A DNA stretch of 43,936 nucleotides from CAVRJC01 sp964505725 (GTDB lineage Bacteria; Actinomycetota; Acidimicrobiia; IMCC26256; DASPTH01): contig CAZDJK010000090.1 in the NCBI GenBank assembly GCA_964505725.1, forward strand, positions 1 to 43,936, read 5' to 3'. The first letter of the stretch is position 1. Each line of letters begins with the position of its first letter. Shown piece after piece: positions 32,942 through 43,936 of the stretch. A program made the translations under genes and the position numbers. Below the pieces are notes generated by a model that had not been told where the DNA came from, did no database searches, and saw only the letters and a program-made list of their open reading frames with translations.

Positions 32942-33556
32942 ATGAAATTCGTCGGGCTGACGGGCGGCATCGGGAGCGGCAAGTCGACCGTCGGCTCGCT
33001 GCTCGCCGCACGCGGCGCCGACGTGATCGACGTCGACAAGCTCTCCCGCGAGATGCAGCAGCCCGGCCAACCGTTCTTCGAGCAGATCGTGGCGCGGTGG
33101 GGGAGCGCGGTGCTCGACGCCGAGGGCCGGCTCGACCGTGCGGCGCTCGGCGAGATCGTCTTCCACGACCGCGCGCAGCTCGGCGAGCTCACCGCGATGG
33201 CGGCGCCGCTGACCGAGAACGAGATCGTGCGGCGCGCCTCCCTGCACCTCGGCACGGATCGCGTCGTCGTCTGCGAAGCCGCGATGTACCTGGGCAAGAT
33301 GTACGGCATGGAGGGCATGATCCTGGTCGACGTGCCCGTCGACGTCGCGGTCGCGCGGCTCCTGTCCGACCGGGGGATGACCGAGGACGACGCACGCGCC
33401 CGGATCGCCAGCCAGCTGCCGCGCGAAACGCGCATCGAGCACGCCGACTTCGTGATCGACAACGGCGGCGGGCGGGCCGCGCTCGACGCCGCCGTCGACG
33501 CCGCATGGGAGTGGATCGCGGGGTTGCCCGACGCGACACCGCACGTGAAGCCCTGA
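32942..33556 (+). CDS. coaE: Dephospho-CoA kinase
   Basis: A 204-residue P-loop kinase that phosphorylates dephospho-CoA, the last step of coenzyme A synthesis. It has GLTGGIGSGKST (residues 5-16), VIDVDKLSREM with the DxD-like acidic site, and the lid RGMTEDDARARIASQLP followed by HADFVIDNGG. The middle segment reads EAAMYLGKMYGMEG, whereas typical CoaE has PLL there. This copy may therefore be a divergent or second one. ATG 32942. It is the one clear central-metabolism gene in the window and lacks its common uvrB neighbour. Confidence 0.9.
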   Translation: MKFVGLTGGIGSGKSTVGSLLAARGADVIDVDKLSREMQQPGQPFFEQIVARWGSAVLDAEGRLDRAALGEIVFHDRAQLGELTAMAAPLTENEIVRRASLHLGTDRVVVCEAAMYLGKMYGMEGMILVDVPVDVAVARLLSDRGMTEDDARARIASQLPRETRIEHADFVIDNGGGRAALDAAVDAAWEWIAGLPDATPHVKP

Positions 33557-33557
33557 C

Positions 33558-33610
33558 CGATTCATTGTCATGTACGCGCTCCATACGGGCGCGTATCCGA
33601 CAATGAATCG
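33558..33610. repeat. Nested perfect inverted repeat (53 bp)
   Basis: Outer arms CGATTCATTGTC (33558-33569) and GACAATGAATCG (33599-33610) match over 12 bp. Inside, TACGCGC (33573-33579) and GCGCGTA (33589-33595) match over 7 bp around the loop TCCATACGG. The outer arms are AT-rich against a GC-rich background. It lies just after coaE and 73 bases before the hydrolase ATG. It could be a terminator, a two-site operator or the remnant of a small mobile element. Confidence 0.65.
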
Positions 33611-33683
33611 ACGCGCCGGGGCCGCGTCGGGATCACGCGCGTTAGCGTTCCGCGGTCGGACCCGCCGGACGAGGAGCGCAGGC

Positions 33684-34721
33684 ATGGCTGTTGCCACCGA
33701 CCTCAGGATCGACGTCACGGAGGCCGCGGGGCTGGGCGAGCCGGCCGAGGTGGCCATCACCGTCCACCGACCCGACGGCCCGGTCGGCCAACGCCCGGTC
33801 GTCTGCTTCGCCAAGCCCGGGGGCGGCTACTCGCGCGGCTACTTCACCGTTGATCTCCCCGGCCCGGCCAAGGGCTCGCAGGCGGCGTGGCACGCCGATC
33901 GCGGCTGGATCTTCGTCTCGGTCGACCACATCGGCGTGGGCGAGAGCACCGTGATCGCCGACCCGGAGCGCCTCGACTACACGACCGTCGCCGCCGGGAG
34001 CCAGGCCGCGGAGCAGGAGGTCCTCGAGCGCCTCGCCGCGGGCACGCTGGTCGACGGCCTGGCGCCGGTGGCCGACCCGGTCGTGCTCGGGATCGGCCAG
34101 TCGATGGGCGGCTGCATGACCGTCGTCCAGCAGGGCCGGTACCACTGTTACGACGGCATCGGCGTGCTCGGGTACAGCGCGGTCCACACGACGGTGCAGC
34201 TGGGTGTCGGCGTGCGCCTCGCCGGCGCCTGGGTGCCGCGCGACATCCGCCCCAGCAGCGGGATCGCGGTGATGCCGCCGATGGCGGTCGACCTGCAGTC
34301 GACGGTCGGTCGGGCGGTGGGGGAGGACGCGCCGCCCATGATGGGGTGGGGGTTCCACTACGACGACGTGGATCCCGCGATCGTGCGGGCCGACCTCGAC
34401 GAGTTCCCCACGCGGCACGGCGACGTCCCGCCGTGGGCCTCGGCGACGCTCCCGCAGTCGGTCGCGTCGTGGTGCATGGCTCCGGGCGCGATCGCGCCCG
34501 AGGCCGCGGCCGTGACCTGCCCGGTGCTCCTGGCGATGGGCGAACGCGACGTCATCGCCGATCCCAAGGGAGAGCCGCGGGCCTACCAGTCGACGGCGTC
34601 GATCGACTTCTTCGTCTGCCCCCGCATGGGCCACATGCACAACTTCGCCGGCACCCGCGAGCTCTTCTGGGAGCGCATCGAGACGTGGGCGGCGTGGGTG
34701 CGCGCGTTCGAAGAGCGCTGA
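33684..34721 (+). CDS. Alpha/beta-hydrolase
   Basis: A 345-residue alpha/beta-hydrolase. The elbow GIGQSMGGCM carries the Ser, GERDVIADP supplies the Asp, and MGHMHNFAG the His. N-terminal strands (VAITVHRPDG, PVVCFAKPGGGYSRGYF) are typical of actinobacterial esterase/thioesterase relatives. ATG 33684 follows GAGGAG. It is convergent with the module 3 DUF35 gene with only one base between the stops. The substrate is unknown; an ester or thioester linked to module 3 is possible. Confidence 0.82.
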   Translation: MAVATDLRIDVTEAAGLGEPAEVAITVHRPDGPVGQRPVVCFAKPGGGYSRGYFTVDLPGPAKGSQAAWHADRGWIFVSVDHIGVGESTVIADPERLDYTTVAAGSQAAEQEVLERLAAGTLVDGLAPVADPVVLGIGQSMGGCMTVVQQGRYHCYDGIGVLGYSAVHTTVQLGVGVRLAGAWVPRDIRPSSGIAVMPPMAVDLQSTVGRAVGEDAPPMMGWGFHYDDVDPAIVRADLDEFPTRHGDVPPWASATLPQSVASWCMAPGAIAPEAAAVTCPVLLAMGERDVIADPKGEPRAYQSTASIDFFVCPRMGHMHNFAGTRELFWERIETWAAWVRAFEER

Positions 34722-34722
34722 A

Positions 34723-35163
34723 TCAGTCCCGCGGCACCCAGTGGGGGACGCCCACTCCCTCGGCGATGACGTCGACCCCCATCTCCACCGGCAGTCCGCA
34801 CACGAGCGTGGACTTGTCGACGCCGACGACCCAGCCCGGCACCCGCACCGGCTCGCCCAACGTATCGTCGAGCTCGATCACCGACACGTTGTCGAGCTCG
34901 TCGGTCGGGTGCGTGGGCGAGTCGAGCCAGGTGTAGGTGTAGACGGTGCCCGTGCCCGGCACCGGTTGCCAGCTCCACGCGCGCGAGCCGCACACGTAGC
35001 ACGCGTACGAGACGGGCCAACGGTTGGTGCCGCAGTCGTCGCAGGTGGGGACGGTGAACCGGCCCTCCGCCGCGGCGGTCCAGTGCGGAGCCGTCTCCCC
35101 GGTGACCGGCTGCTCGCCCGCGAGCGACATCGACAGCGAGGGGACCATCACCGGTTCGGGCAT
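34723..35163 (-). CDS. DUF35 / OB-fold acyl-CoA-binding protein, module 3
   Basis: A 146-residue DUF35 protein. The zinc ribbon is CDDCGTNRWPVSYACYVC, and the OB-fold has GTVYTYTWLD, NVSVIELDD and VGVDKSTL. It has an extra N-terminal tail of about 25 residues compared with modules 1 and 2. The ATG at 35163 overlaps the thiolase stop by one base (TGATG), so translation is coupled to the upstream partner. Confidence 0.9.
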   Translation of the reverse strand: MPEPVMVPSLSMSLAGEQPVTGETAPHWTAAAEGRFTVPTCDDCGTNRWPVSYACYVCGSRAWSWQPVPGTGTVYTYTWLDSPTHPTDELDNVSVIELDDTLGEPVRVPGWVVGVDKSTLVCGLPVEMGVDVIAEGVGVPHWVPRD

Positions 35164-36332
35164 CAGGCGGCCCTCCGCAGCAGCATGGCGCCCGACGGCG
35201 CGGGCGACGATCCGCACACCACGAGCGCGGTCTCGACGCCGGGCTGCTGGTTGGCCGACGTGCCCCGGCACTGGCGCACGCCCTCGAACACGTGCGTCAT
35301 GCCGTGCAGGTAGACCTCGGAGGTGTTCCCGCCATGGGTGTTGGTCGGCAGTGCACCGCCGGGGCGCAGGTTGCCGTCGGCCACGAACGGGCCCGACTCG
35401 CCCTGGGGCACGAAGCCGAAGTCCTCGAGGCCCATGAGCACCATCGGGGTGAAGTGGTCGTAGATCATCGCCACGTCGACGTCGCCCGGGCCCATGCCCG
35501 CGTTGCGGTAGAGGTCTTCGGCGATCGTGCGCTGACCTGCCGACACATAGTCGCGCGCGGCCATGTTGTAACTGCCGAACGCACCGAGCCCCCAGCGACG
35601 CGGCGCGCCCATGGCGACGGCCGAGAACAGCACGGGCGTCTGGCGCAGGTCGCGGGCGCGCTCGGCGCTGGTGACGAGCACGCAGCAGCCGCCGTCCGCC
35701 TCCATGCAGCAGTCGAGGAGCCGGATCGGGTCCGCGATCAGCCGCGAGTTGTTGTGGTCCTCGATCGTAATCGGCGTGCGGAAACGGGCATCGGGATTGT
35801 TGACGGCGTAGTCGCGCGTGCTGACCGCCACCTCGCCGAAGTGGTCGATCGTGGTGCCGAACTCGTACATGTGTCGACGGGCCTGCATCGCGAACGTCTG
35901 TGCCGGTGTGCGCGCCTCGGGGTACTTCGGCGAGTTGCCGGTCCCCATGCGGCCGAAGCGCGCACCCAGCGGCTGCGTGATGCCGCGCACCACCGCCACG
36001 ACGTCGGCCTGGCCCGTGGCGACGGCCATCGCGGCGTACAGGTAGGCGCCGCCCATCGCGCCGCCGCCGCCGCCCCAGCCCATCCCGGTGAAGCGCAAGC
36101 GCTCCGCGGCGAAAGTCGACGCCATCGTGCCGGGGTCGACCGCGTCGTTCGAGTACGACGTGTACCCGTCGATCTCCGACGGCGAGATGCCCGCGTCCTC
36201 GCACGCGTTCACGATCGCTTCCACGACGAGCGAGGTCGTTCCCCGATCGGCGAACTCGCCCCGCCGACCGTACGGCGAATGGCCGAAGCCCACGATCGCG
36301 GCGCGGTCGCGGAGCCAGCTTCCTTCGCTCAC
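35163..36332 (-). CDS. Thiolase-fold lipid-transfer protein (Ltp2-like), module 3
   Basis: A 389-residue Ltp2-like thiolase homologue. It has the LRDRAAIVGFGHSPYG start, GWGGGGGAMGGAY in which the nucleophilic Cys position is Gly, MIYDHFTPMVLMGLEDFG with the conserved Tyr, and NTHGGNTSEV ... GMTH. GTG 36332 (VSEGSWLRD) is chosen by alignment with modules 1 and 2. It precedes its DUF35 partner. Two CC pairs (LLDCCMEADGGCC) are unusual. A retro-aldol or acyl-transfer role is inferred from family context. Confidence 0.86.
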   Translation of the reverse strand: MSEGSWLRDRAAIVGFGHSPYGRRGEFADRGTTSLVVEAIVNACEDAGISPSEIDGYTSYSNDAVDPGTMASTFAAERLRFTGMGWGGGGGAMGGAYLYAAMAVATGQADVVAVVRGITQPLGARFGRMGTGNSPKYPEARTPAQTFAMQARRHMYEFGTTIDHFGEVAVSTRDYAVNNPDARFRTPITIEDHNNSRLIADPIRLLDCCMEADGGCCVLVTSAERARDLRQTPVLFSAVAMGAPRRWGLGAFGSYNMAARDYVSAGQRTIAEDLYRNAGMGPGDVDVAMIYDHFTPMVLMGLEDFGFVPQGESGPFVADGNLRPGGALPTNTHGGNTSEVYLHGMTHVFEGVRQCRGTSANQQPGVETALVVCGSSPAPSGAMLLRRAA

Positions 36333-36401
36333 GACACCACCACCCTCATACATCCAGAATGTCGGCACTGCTGCGTTGCCGCGCGGGCCAGGTCACCCTA
36401 A

Positions 36402-36420
36402 CGCGACCGCCGCGGTCGCG
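36402..36420. promoter_or_regulatory. GC palindrome in the thiolase/livF divergent gap
   Basis: CGCGACCG (36402-36409) and CGGTCGCG (36413-36420) form an 8-bp perfect dyad with a CCG centre. It lies 70 bases from the module 3 thiolase start and 83 from livF. It could be an operator for either side. Confidence 0.4.
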
Positions 36421-36461
36421 ACCTTTCCCCGAAGTCCACGATGTGGCACTATCCGACGGCT

Positions 36462-36481
36462 GCACCCCGACAGCGGGGTGC
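36462..36481 (+). promoter_or_regulatory. Leader hairpin before livF
   Basis: GCACCCC (36462-36468), the loop GACAGC and GGGGTGC (36475-36481) form a 7-bp stem 22 bases before the livF ATG. If transcribed, it would lie in the 5' leader close to the SD (GGGGGG). An attenuation or RNA-stability role is possible but unproven. Confidence 0.35.
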
Positions 36482-36503
36482 CCGACGGTGCCGGGGGGAC
36501 CGG

Positions 36504-37202
<699 letters not shown>

Positions 37203-37239
37203 CTCCCGCTCGTCGCGCAGGGTCGTGATCCGCCGGCGC

Positions 37240-37264
37240 CGGGTCAGCCGAGCCGGCTGACCCG
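37240..37264. terminator. 11-bp stem-loop between convergent livF and phosphoesterase genes
   Basis: CGGGTCAGCCG (37240-37250) and CGGCTGACCCG (37254-37264) pair perfectly around AGC. It straddles the phosphoesterase stop (37244) and lies 37 bases past the livF stop. It is a likely bidirectional terminator without a U-tract. Confidence 0.6.
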
Positions 37265-37825
37265 TTCGCCGTCGAACTCGTACTCGATCCCGGGGTTGCG
37301 CAACCCCTCGGTCTCGCCGAGGCGCTCGATGCGGGCGCGGACCAGGCCGTCGGCGATCTCGACGATTGCCACCGTGCCGAGGCGCGTCGACCACAGGTGC
37401 GGGTGCACCGCGCTCCCCGAGTTCACCTGCAGCACGCCGTCGCGCCAGTCGAGACGCTCGAAGTGCGTGTGGCCCGTGATCATGACGTCGGCGTGGCGGC
37501 CAACGAGGTACCGGTTGCGGAGCACGTCGATCGGCTGGTCCTCCGGCTCCATGTCGTGCACCATCGCGATGCGGACGCCGTCGACGTCGAGCCACTGCTC
37601 GTCGAGCACGCGCGGATCCTCGGGCGCGCCGACGTCGTTGTTCCCCTTCGCGGCGCGGACGGGCGCGATCGCCTCGAGCTGGTCGAGCACCATGGAGTGA
37701 CAGATGTCGCCCGAGTGGAACACGAGGTCGACTCCCTCGAACGCCACCGCGACCTCGGGCCACACCTCGCGCACCGCGGCGGGCATGTGCGTGTCGGACA
37801 GGATGCCGATGCGGAACGAGCTCAC
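37244..37825 (-). CDS. YfcE/MJ0936-type metallophosphoesterase
   Basis: A 193-residue calcineurin-like phosphodiesterase. All metal motifs are present: LSDTHM (DxH), HSGDI (GD), GNNDV (GNxD), VHDM, and ITGHTHFER (GHxH). It starts at GTG 37825, overlapping the stop of the fused Liv protein in GTGA (37822-37825), so it is translated from the same message. Family members cleave phosphodiesters or nucleotides. Why it is coupled to a transporter is unclear; degrading a signal nucleotide or processing the imported compound are options. Confidence 0.9.
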   Translation of the reverse strand: MSSFRIGILSDTHMPAAVREVWPEVAVAFEGVDLVFHSGDICHSMVLDQLEAIAPVRAAKGNNDVGAPEDPRVLDEQWLDVDGVRIAMVHDMEPEDQPIDVLRNRYLVGRHADVMITGHTHFERLDWRDGVLQVNSGSAVHPHLWSTRLGTVAIVEIADGLVRARIERLGETEGLRNPGIEYEFDGERVSRLG

Positions 37826-40572
37826 GGACCCTCGCCGACCGGGTCGGGCCCGGGCGCGGTCGCGACCGTCGGCTGCAGGTCGCCGAGGTAGGCGGTGCGC
37901 ACAGCGTCGCTCGCGATCACCTCGCTCGGCGTGCCCTCGAAGATCAACGTCCCGAAGTCGAGCACGGTGACGCGTTCGCACACGTCCATCACCACGCTCA
38001 TGTCGTGCTCCACGACGAGGACGCCGACCCCGCGCACCTCCACTATCTCGCGGAGTGTCGACGCGAACCGTCGCGAGTCGGTGCGGTCGAGGCCCGCCGT
38101 CGGCTCGTCGAGGAGGAGGAGGTCGAATGGACCGCTGAGGCAGCGGGCGAGCTCGACCAGCCGTCGCTGCGCAGCCGAGAGCTCGGCGACGATCTGGTCT
38201 GCGAACGGCTCCACGCCGCTCAACGCGATCGCCTCGTCGATCGCGCGCTGGCGCTCGGCCGATCCGTCGCCGCTCGCGAGCAGGTGGTGCAAGGGGTTGG
38301 CGCCCGCCTGCGACGCCTCGTTGCCCAACGCGACCGCCTCGCGCACGGTCAACGAGTCGAACAGCTCCGGCTTCTGGAACGTCCGGCCGAGGCCGAGGCG
38401 GGCGCGTGAGGCCACTCGCCGGTGCGAGATGTCGGCACCGTGGAACACGATCCTGCCCGAGTTGGGCCGCAGGATGCCGCAGCACGCGTTGAAGAGCGTC
38501 GTCTTGCCCGCGCCGTTGGGGCCGATCAGGCCGGTGATGGTGCCCGTGGGCGCCCGGAGGTCCACGGCGTCGAGGGCGACGAGACCGCCGAAGCGCACCG
38601 TCAGGCCCTGCACGTCGAGGCCACTGCTCGCGCGACGCGCCGCCGAGGCGTCCCCACCCAGGACGTGCACGCCCGGGGCTGCGACACCCGCGGGTGCACG
38701 GGCGGCTGCGGCCGGTGCTGCTTCGGGGGCGGGTGCGCGCGCCTTCTGGCGGGCGACGAGACCGAGGATCACGGTCGCCACCGCCAGCGCGCCGAAGATG
38801 AGCTGGGTCCAGTTGGCGGCCTGGAGGATGTCGAGCTTCGCCGGGACGAGGTAGAAGGCGACGGCGGCGGCGAACGCGTACCAGGGGTGCTCGACCCGGA
38901 GGACGAACACGACCGCGACGAGCGTCAGTGACAGCGAGGCCGGGAACGCCGCCGGCGTCACGTAGTTGTTGAGCCCGGCGAAGAGGGCGCCCGCGAGCCC
39001 GGCCATCGCGGCGGAGACGCCGAACACCACCAGCTTGGTGACCTGGATCGACGTCCCCTGCACCTGGAGCGCGACGGGTGAGTCGCTCATCCCGCGCAGC
39101 AGCCGGCCGAGTCGCGTCCGGTCGAGCACGAGGACCACGGCGACGCACAGCGCCACCGCCACTGCCACGAGGACGTAGTAGGCGTCGTCGGAGCTCGCGA
39201 ACGACGGTCGCGGCGCGACGAGGGAGCCCGAGGTGACCCCGAACATGAGCGTGGTCGGGTAGAAGAGCTGCTGGAGCACGTACCCGAACGCGAGTGTCGC
39301 CAGCGCGAGGAACACGCCGGACAGGCGGATCGCGGAGAGCGCCACGATCGTGCCGACCGCGCCGGCGATCACGATCGCGCCGGCGATGGCGAGCAGCCAC
39401 GGGAAGTGGAGGTTGGTGGCGAGCTCGGCGAACGCGGTGGCCCCGATCGCCGCGAACCCGATCTGGCACAACGACACCAGCCCCGCCGTCTTGAGCAACA
39501 GCCCGAGCGAGAGGAACAGCACGACGTAGATCAGCGTGGTGGTGTAGCTCGTGACGCCGAAGCCGGCCCATCCGGGGATCAGCACGACGAGCGCCACGAG
39601 CGCGATGCCGAGCACGACGTTGACGGGAAGCGGGAACCGAGGGTCGCGGCTGGCGCGCTGCGGGGTGACCGGCGCGGTCGGCTCGAGCCGGCGGCGGGGG
39701 ATCACGAGGAGCACCACGAGGAGCACGAGGTAGGGCGTCGCCGAGGGCAGGCCGATGAGCCACGCGGGCCAGCTGCTGTTCACGTATCCCGTGAGCAGCG
39801 AGTACGCGATCCCGACGACGAGCCCTCCGACGTACGCGAGCGGCAACGATACGAACATGCCGATCGCGGCGGCGCCGAACGCGGGGACGATCAACGCCTC
39901 CACTGTGCCGGGGGAGGCGCCGAACGTCGGCGAGAGCGCGAGCAGCACGCCCGACAGTCCTGCGAAGACGCTGGCGACGATCCAGGCCCACCGCCGCGCC
40001 ACGACGGCGCGGGTTCCCGACACCTCGAGGAGGTCCGGGTTGGTGACCACCGCGCGCATCGCGAGCCCGATCCGGGCGCGCTTCAGGAAGATCCACAATC
40101 CGATGGCGCAGACGAGGGCGACCCCCATGATGATCATCTGGTCCTTGCCCACGTACACGCCGGCGATCAGCACGGTCGAGACCGGCATCGGGGGCGGCGC
40201 GAAGTGCGGGTGCGAGCCCGGGAGGTGCGGACCGAGGAGACTCGCCCCCGCCTCGATCGCGAGAAGCAGCCCGACCGTGCCCACGACCTGGTAGGCGGGC
40301 GACGCACGGACGAGCAGCCGCCCGAACGGCTCCAGCAGGAGCCCGACCACCGCTCCCACGCCGAACACCGCCAGCACCGAGCTGAGCTCCCACGACCAGC
40401 CGCGGTTGACGGTGAAGTAGACGTACGCGTCCACCGCGACGATCGCCAGTGCGCCCTGGGCGAAGTTGAGGATGCCCGACGTGCGGTACGTGAGCACGAG
40501 CCCCACCGCGACGAGCGCGAGCGACGAGCCGACGGTGAGGCCGGCGACGATGAAGGTGAGCGCTTCGTTCAT
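37822..40572 (-). CDS. Fused LivH-LivM-LivG ABC transporter protein (copy 1)
   Basis: A 916-residue protein with three transporter parts in one chain. LivH-like permease spans residues about 1-295 (GSSLALVAVGLVLTYRTSGILNFAQG start). LivM-like permease spans about 310-620 (GLVSLCQIGFAAIGATAFA, RLSGVFLALATLAFGYVLQ). An Ala/Pro-rich linker spans about 625-665. A LivG-like ATPase spans about 668-916, with Walker A GLIGPNGAGKTT near 683 and LLLDEPTAGLD. The signature is LSAAQRR (near 797) instead of LSGGQ. Separate LivH, LivM and LivG proteins are the usual state. It starts at ATG 40572 and is divergent from copy 2. It imports an unknown organic acid or amino acid together with LivF and a binding protein. 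Confidence 0.95.
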   Translation of the reverse strand: MNEALTFIVAGLTVGSSLALVAVGLVLTYRTSGILNFAQGALAIVAVDAYVYFTVNRGWSWELSSVLAVFGVGAVVGLLLEPFGRLLVRASPAYQVVGTVGLLLAIEAGASLLGPHLPGSHPHFAPPPMPVSTVLIAGVYVGKDQMIIMGVALVCAIGLWIFLKRARIGLAMRAVVTNPDLLEVSGTRAVVARRWAWIVASVFAGLSGVLLALSPTFGASPGTVEALIVPAFGAAAIGMFVSLPLAYVGGLVVGIAYSLLTGYVNSSWPAWLIGLPSATPYLVLLVVLLVIPRRRLEPTAPVTPQRASRDPRFPLPVNVVLGIALVALVVLIPGWAGFGVTSYTTTLIYVVLFLSLGLLLKTAGLVSLCQIGFAAIGATAFAELATNLHFPWLLAIAGAIVIAGAVGTIVALSAIRLSGVFLALATLAFGYVLQQLFYPTTLMFGVTSGSLVAPRPSFASSDDAYYVLVAVAVALCVAVVLVLDRTRLGRLLRGMSDSPVALQVQGTSIQVTKLVVFGVSAAMAGLAGALFAGLNNYVTPAAFPASLSLTLVAVVFVLRVEHPWYAFAAAVAFYLVPAKLDILQAANWTQLIFGALAVATVILGLVARQKARAPAPEAAPAAAARAPAGVAAPGVHVLGGDASAARRASSGLDVQGLTVRFGGLVALDAVDLRAPTGTITGLIGPNGAGKTTLFNACCGILRPNSGRIVFHGADISHRRVASRARLGLGRTFQKPELFDSLTVREAVALGNEASQAGANPLHHLLASGDGSAERQRAIDEAIALSGVEPFADQIVAELSAAQRRLVELARCLSGPFDLLLLDEPTAGLDRTDSRRFASTLREIVEVRGVGVLVVEHDMSVVMDVCERVTVLDFGTLIFEGTPSEVIASDAVRTAYLGDLQPTVATAPGPDPVGEGP

Positions 40573-40720
40573 CGAGCCGCGCGGTGGCGCGAGGGGTTCA
40601 TCAGGGCGTCAAGCATGACTCTTGGCAGGGGGTGCCGGTTTCGCGGCCGCAGACAGGTGTATACGTGAGCTTGCACGGACCGCGCCGCTTTCGGCAACAC
40701 GGCGTGCCGCAACCTACGCG

Positions 40721-40749
40721 TTGACAAGGGTTCGGGGGTTCGGTACCGT
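40721..40749 (+). promoter_or_regulatory. Sigma-A-type promoter of the copy 2 Liv fusion
   Basis: A perfect TTGACA -35 (40721-40726), a 17-base spacer and a TACCGT -10 (40744-40749) match the TTGACA/TANNNT consensus. Transcription would start near 40756, leaving a leader of about 35 bases before the GTG at 40791. Confidence 0.8.
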
Positions 40750-40790
40750 GCCCCGGGCCTCTTCAGGCGTGCGGCGACCGGGGGGTTGGC

Positions 40791-43616
<2,826 letters not shown>

Positions 43617-43714
43617 GCGGTCGGCAGGGCCCGACGCCCCTTCGGGACCGATTTCGTGTAGAAGAACAGGAGTGTGCGCATCCTGTGTACACGTCACAAG
43701 GGGGGAACGTGTTG

Positions 43715-43936
43715 ATGTCCAGGAAACGCTCTCGGGCCGCGGTCGCGTGCTTCGCGGCGTTCGCGGCCGCCGCGACGGGCCTGCTCGGGTTCACCGCGTC
43801 GGGTGCGGGTGCGGCGGCGCCCAGCGGCTCCACGATCCAGGTCGGTGGGATGGAGACCGTCACCGGCGCGCCTGGTGCGACGGGAAAGGTCACGACGGCC
43901 ACTGACGTGCTCGCCGCGTGGGCCAAGTGGGAGAAC
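43715..43936 (+). CDS. Secreted substrate-binding protein of the Liv transporter (C-terminus outside window)
   Basis: Only the first 74 codons are in the window. It has a signal peptide: basic MSRKRSR, a hydrophobic Ala-rich core to about residue 25, then GAGAAAP, where cleavage is likely. No lipobox Cys follows the core. The mature part begins with STIQVGGMETVTGA, compatible with a type I periplasmic-binding fold. ATG 43715 is preferred over GTG 43709 because it is better spaced from AAGGGGGG. Its position right after copy 2 makes it the probable ligand-binding subunit. Confidence 0.65.
   Translation, partial: MSRKRSRAAVACFAAFAAAATGLLGFTASGAGAAAPSGSTIQVGGMETVTGAPGATGKVTTATDVLAAWAKWEN

Noticed and set aside
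40607..40612. TTGACG as a minus-strand -35 for Liv copy 1
   Set aside because: No acceptable -10 box lies 16-19 bases downstream on that strand.
43617..43660. Possible hairpin after Liv copy 2
   Set aside because: CGGTC/GACCG arms with a 20-base loop are too weak to call.

Overview
The window is GC-rich, densely packed chromosomal DNA with short gaps and many 1-4 nt stop/start overlaps. It looks like an actinobacterium, most likely class Acidimicrobiia. The evidence is F420/flavin LLM oxidoreductases, a SepF-type protein, mycobacterial-style lipid-transfer thiolase/DUF35 pairs, a P450 with a His-variant ferredoxin, and fused branched-chain-type ABC transporters. The class is an inference from gene content. 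No rRNA, tRNA, CRISPR array, integrase or transposase was seen, and no stretch over 300 bases lacks a gene. REGION 1 (1-5577): a truncated secreted repeat protein, an LLM oxidoreductase/SDR pair, a small conserved-looking unknown protein with a TTG start, and a second LLM oxidoreductase. REGION 2 (5591-9893): a TetR regulator and two ABC exporter half-transporters in one overlapping operon. One half has consensus and the other degenerate ATPase residues, so they form a heterodimeric exporter. A perfect 20-bp operator sits just upstream. REGION 3 (9936-14772): thiolase/DUF35 module 1, a small protein with a duplicated helix-turn-helix, a SepF-domain protein carrying a cysteine-rich C-terminus, and a large serine-hydrolase-like enzyme with a PKD-like tail. 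REGION 4 (14841-19578): a GNAT acetyltransferase, a SnoaL/PNPOx fusion, an ECF sigma factor with its YCII partner, an SDR and a methyltransferase. REGION 5 (19610-24267): a CoA-transferase / citrate-synthase-fold lyase / dienelactone-hydrolase operon, an aldo/keto reductase and an SDR. REGION 6 (24322-28637): ArsR, an SRPBCC-VOC fusion broken by a two-base excess in a (GC)6 tract, thiolase/DUF35 module 2, a cytochrome P450 and its ferredoxin. REGION 7 (28707-36332): a carboxylesterase, a cupin, a secreted phosphoesterase, dephospho-CoA kinase, an alpha/beta hydrolase and thiolase/DUF35 module 3. REGION 8 (36504-43936): a Liv-type uptake locus with one LivF, two divergent giant proteins that each fuse LivH, LivM and LivG, a phosphodiesterase, and the start of a secreted substrate-binding protein. 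Taken together, the window reads as a catabolic island: uptake of an organic acid or lipid-like substrate, ester cleavage, CoA activation, hydroxylation, redox steps, and C-C cleavage by three aldolase/thiolase-like modules. The most unusual items are the SepF-Cys-rich protein with its duplicated-HTH neighbour, the three lipid-transfer/DUF35 modules, the twin Liv fusions, and the (GC)6 frameshift followed by a TGATG restart.
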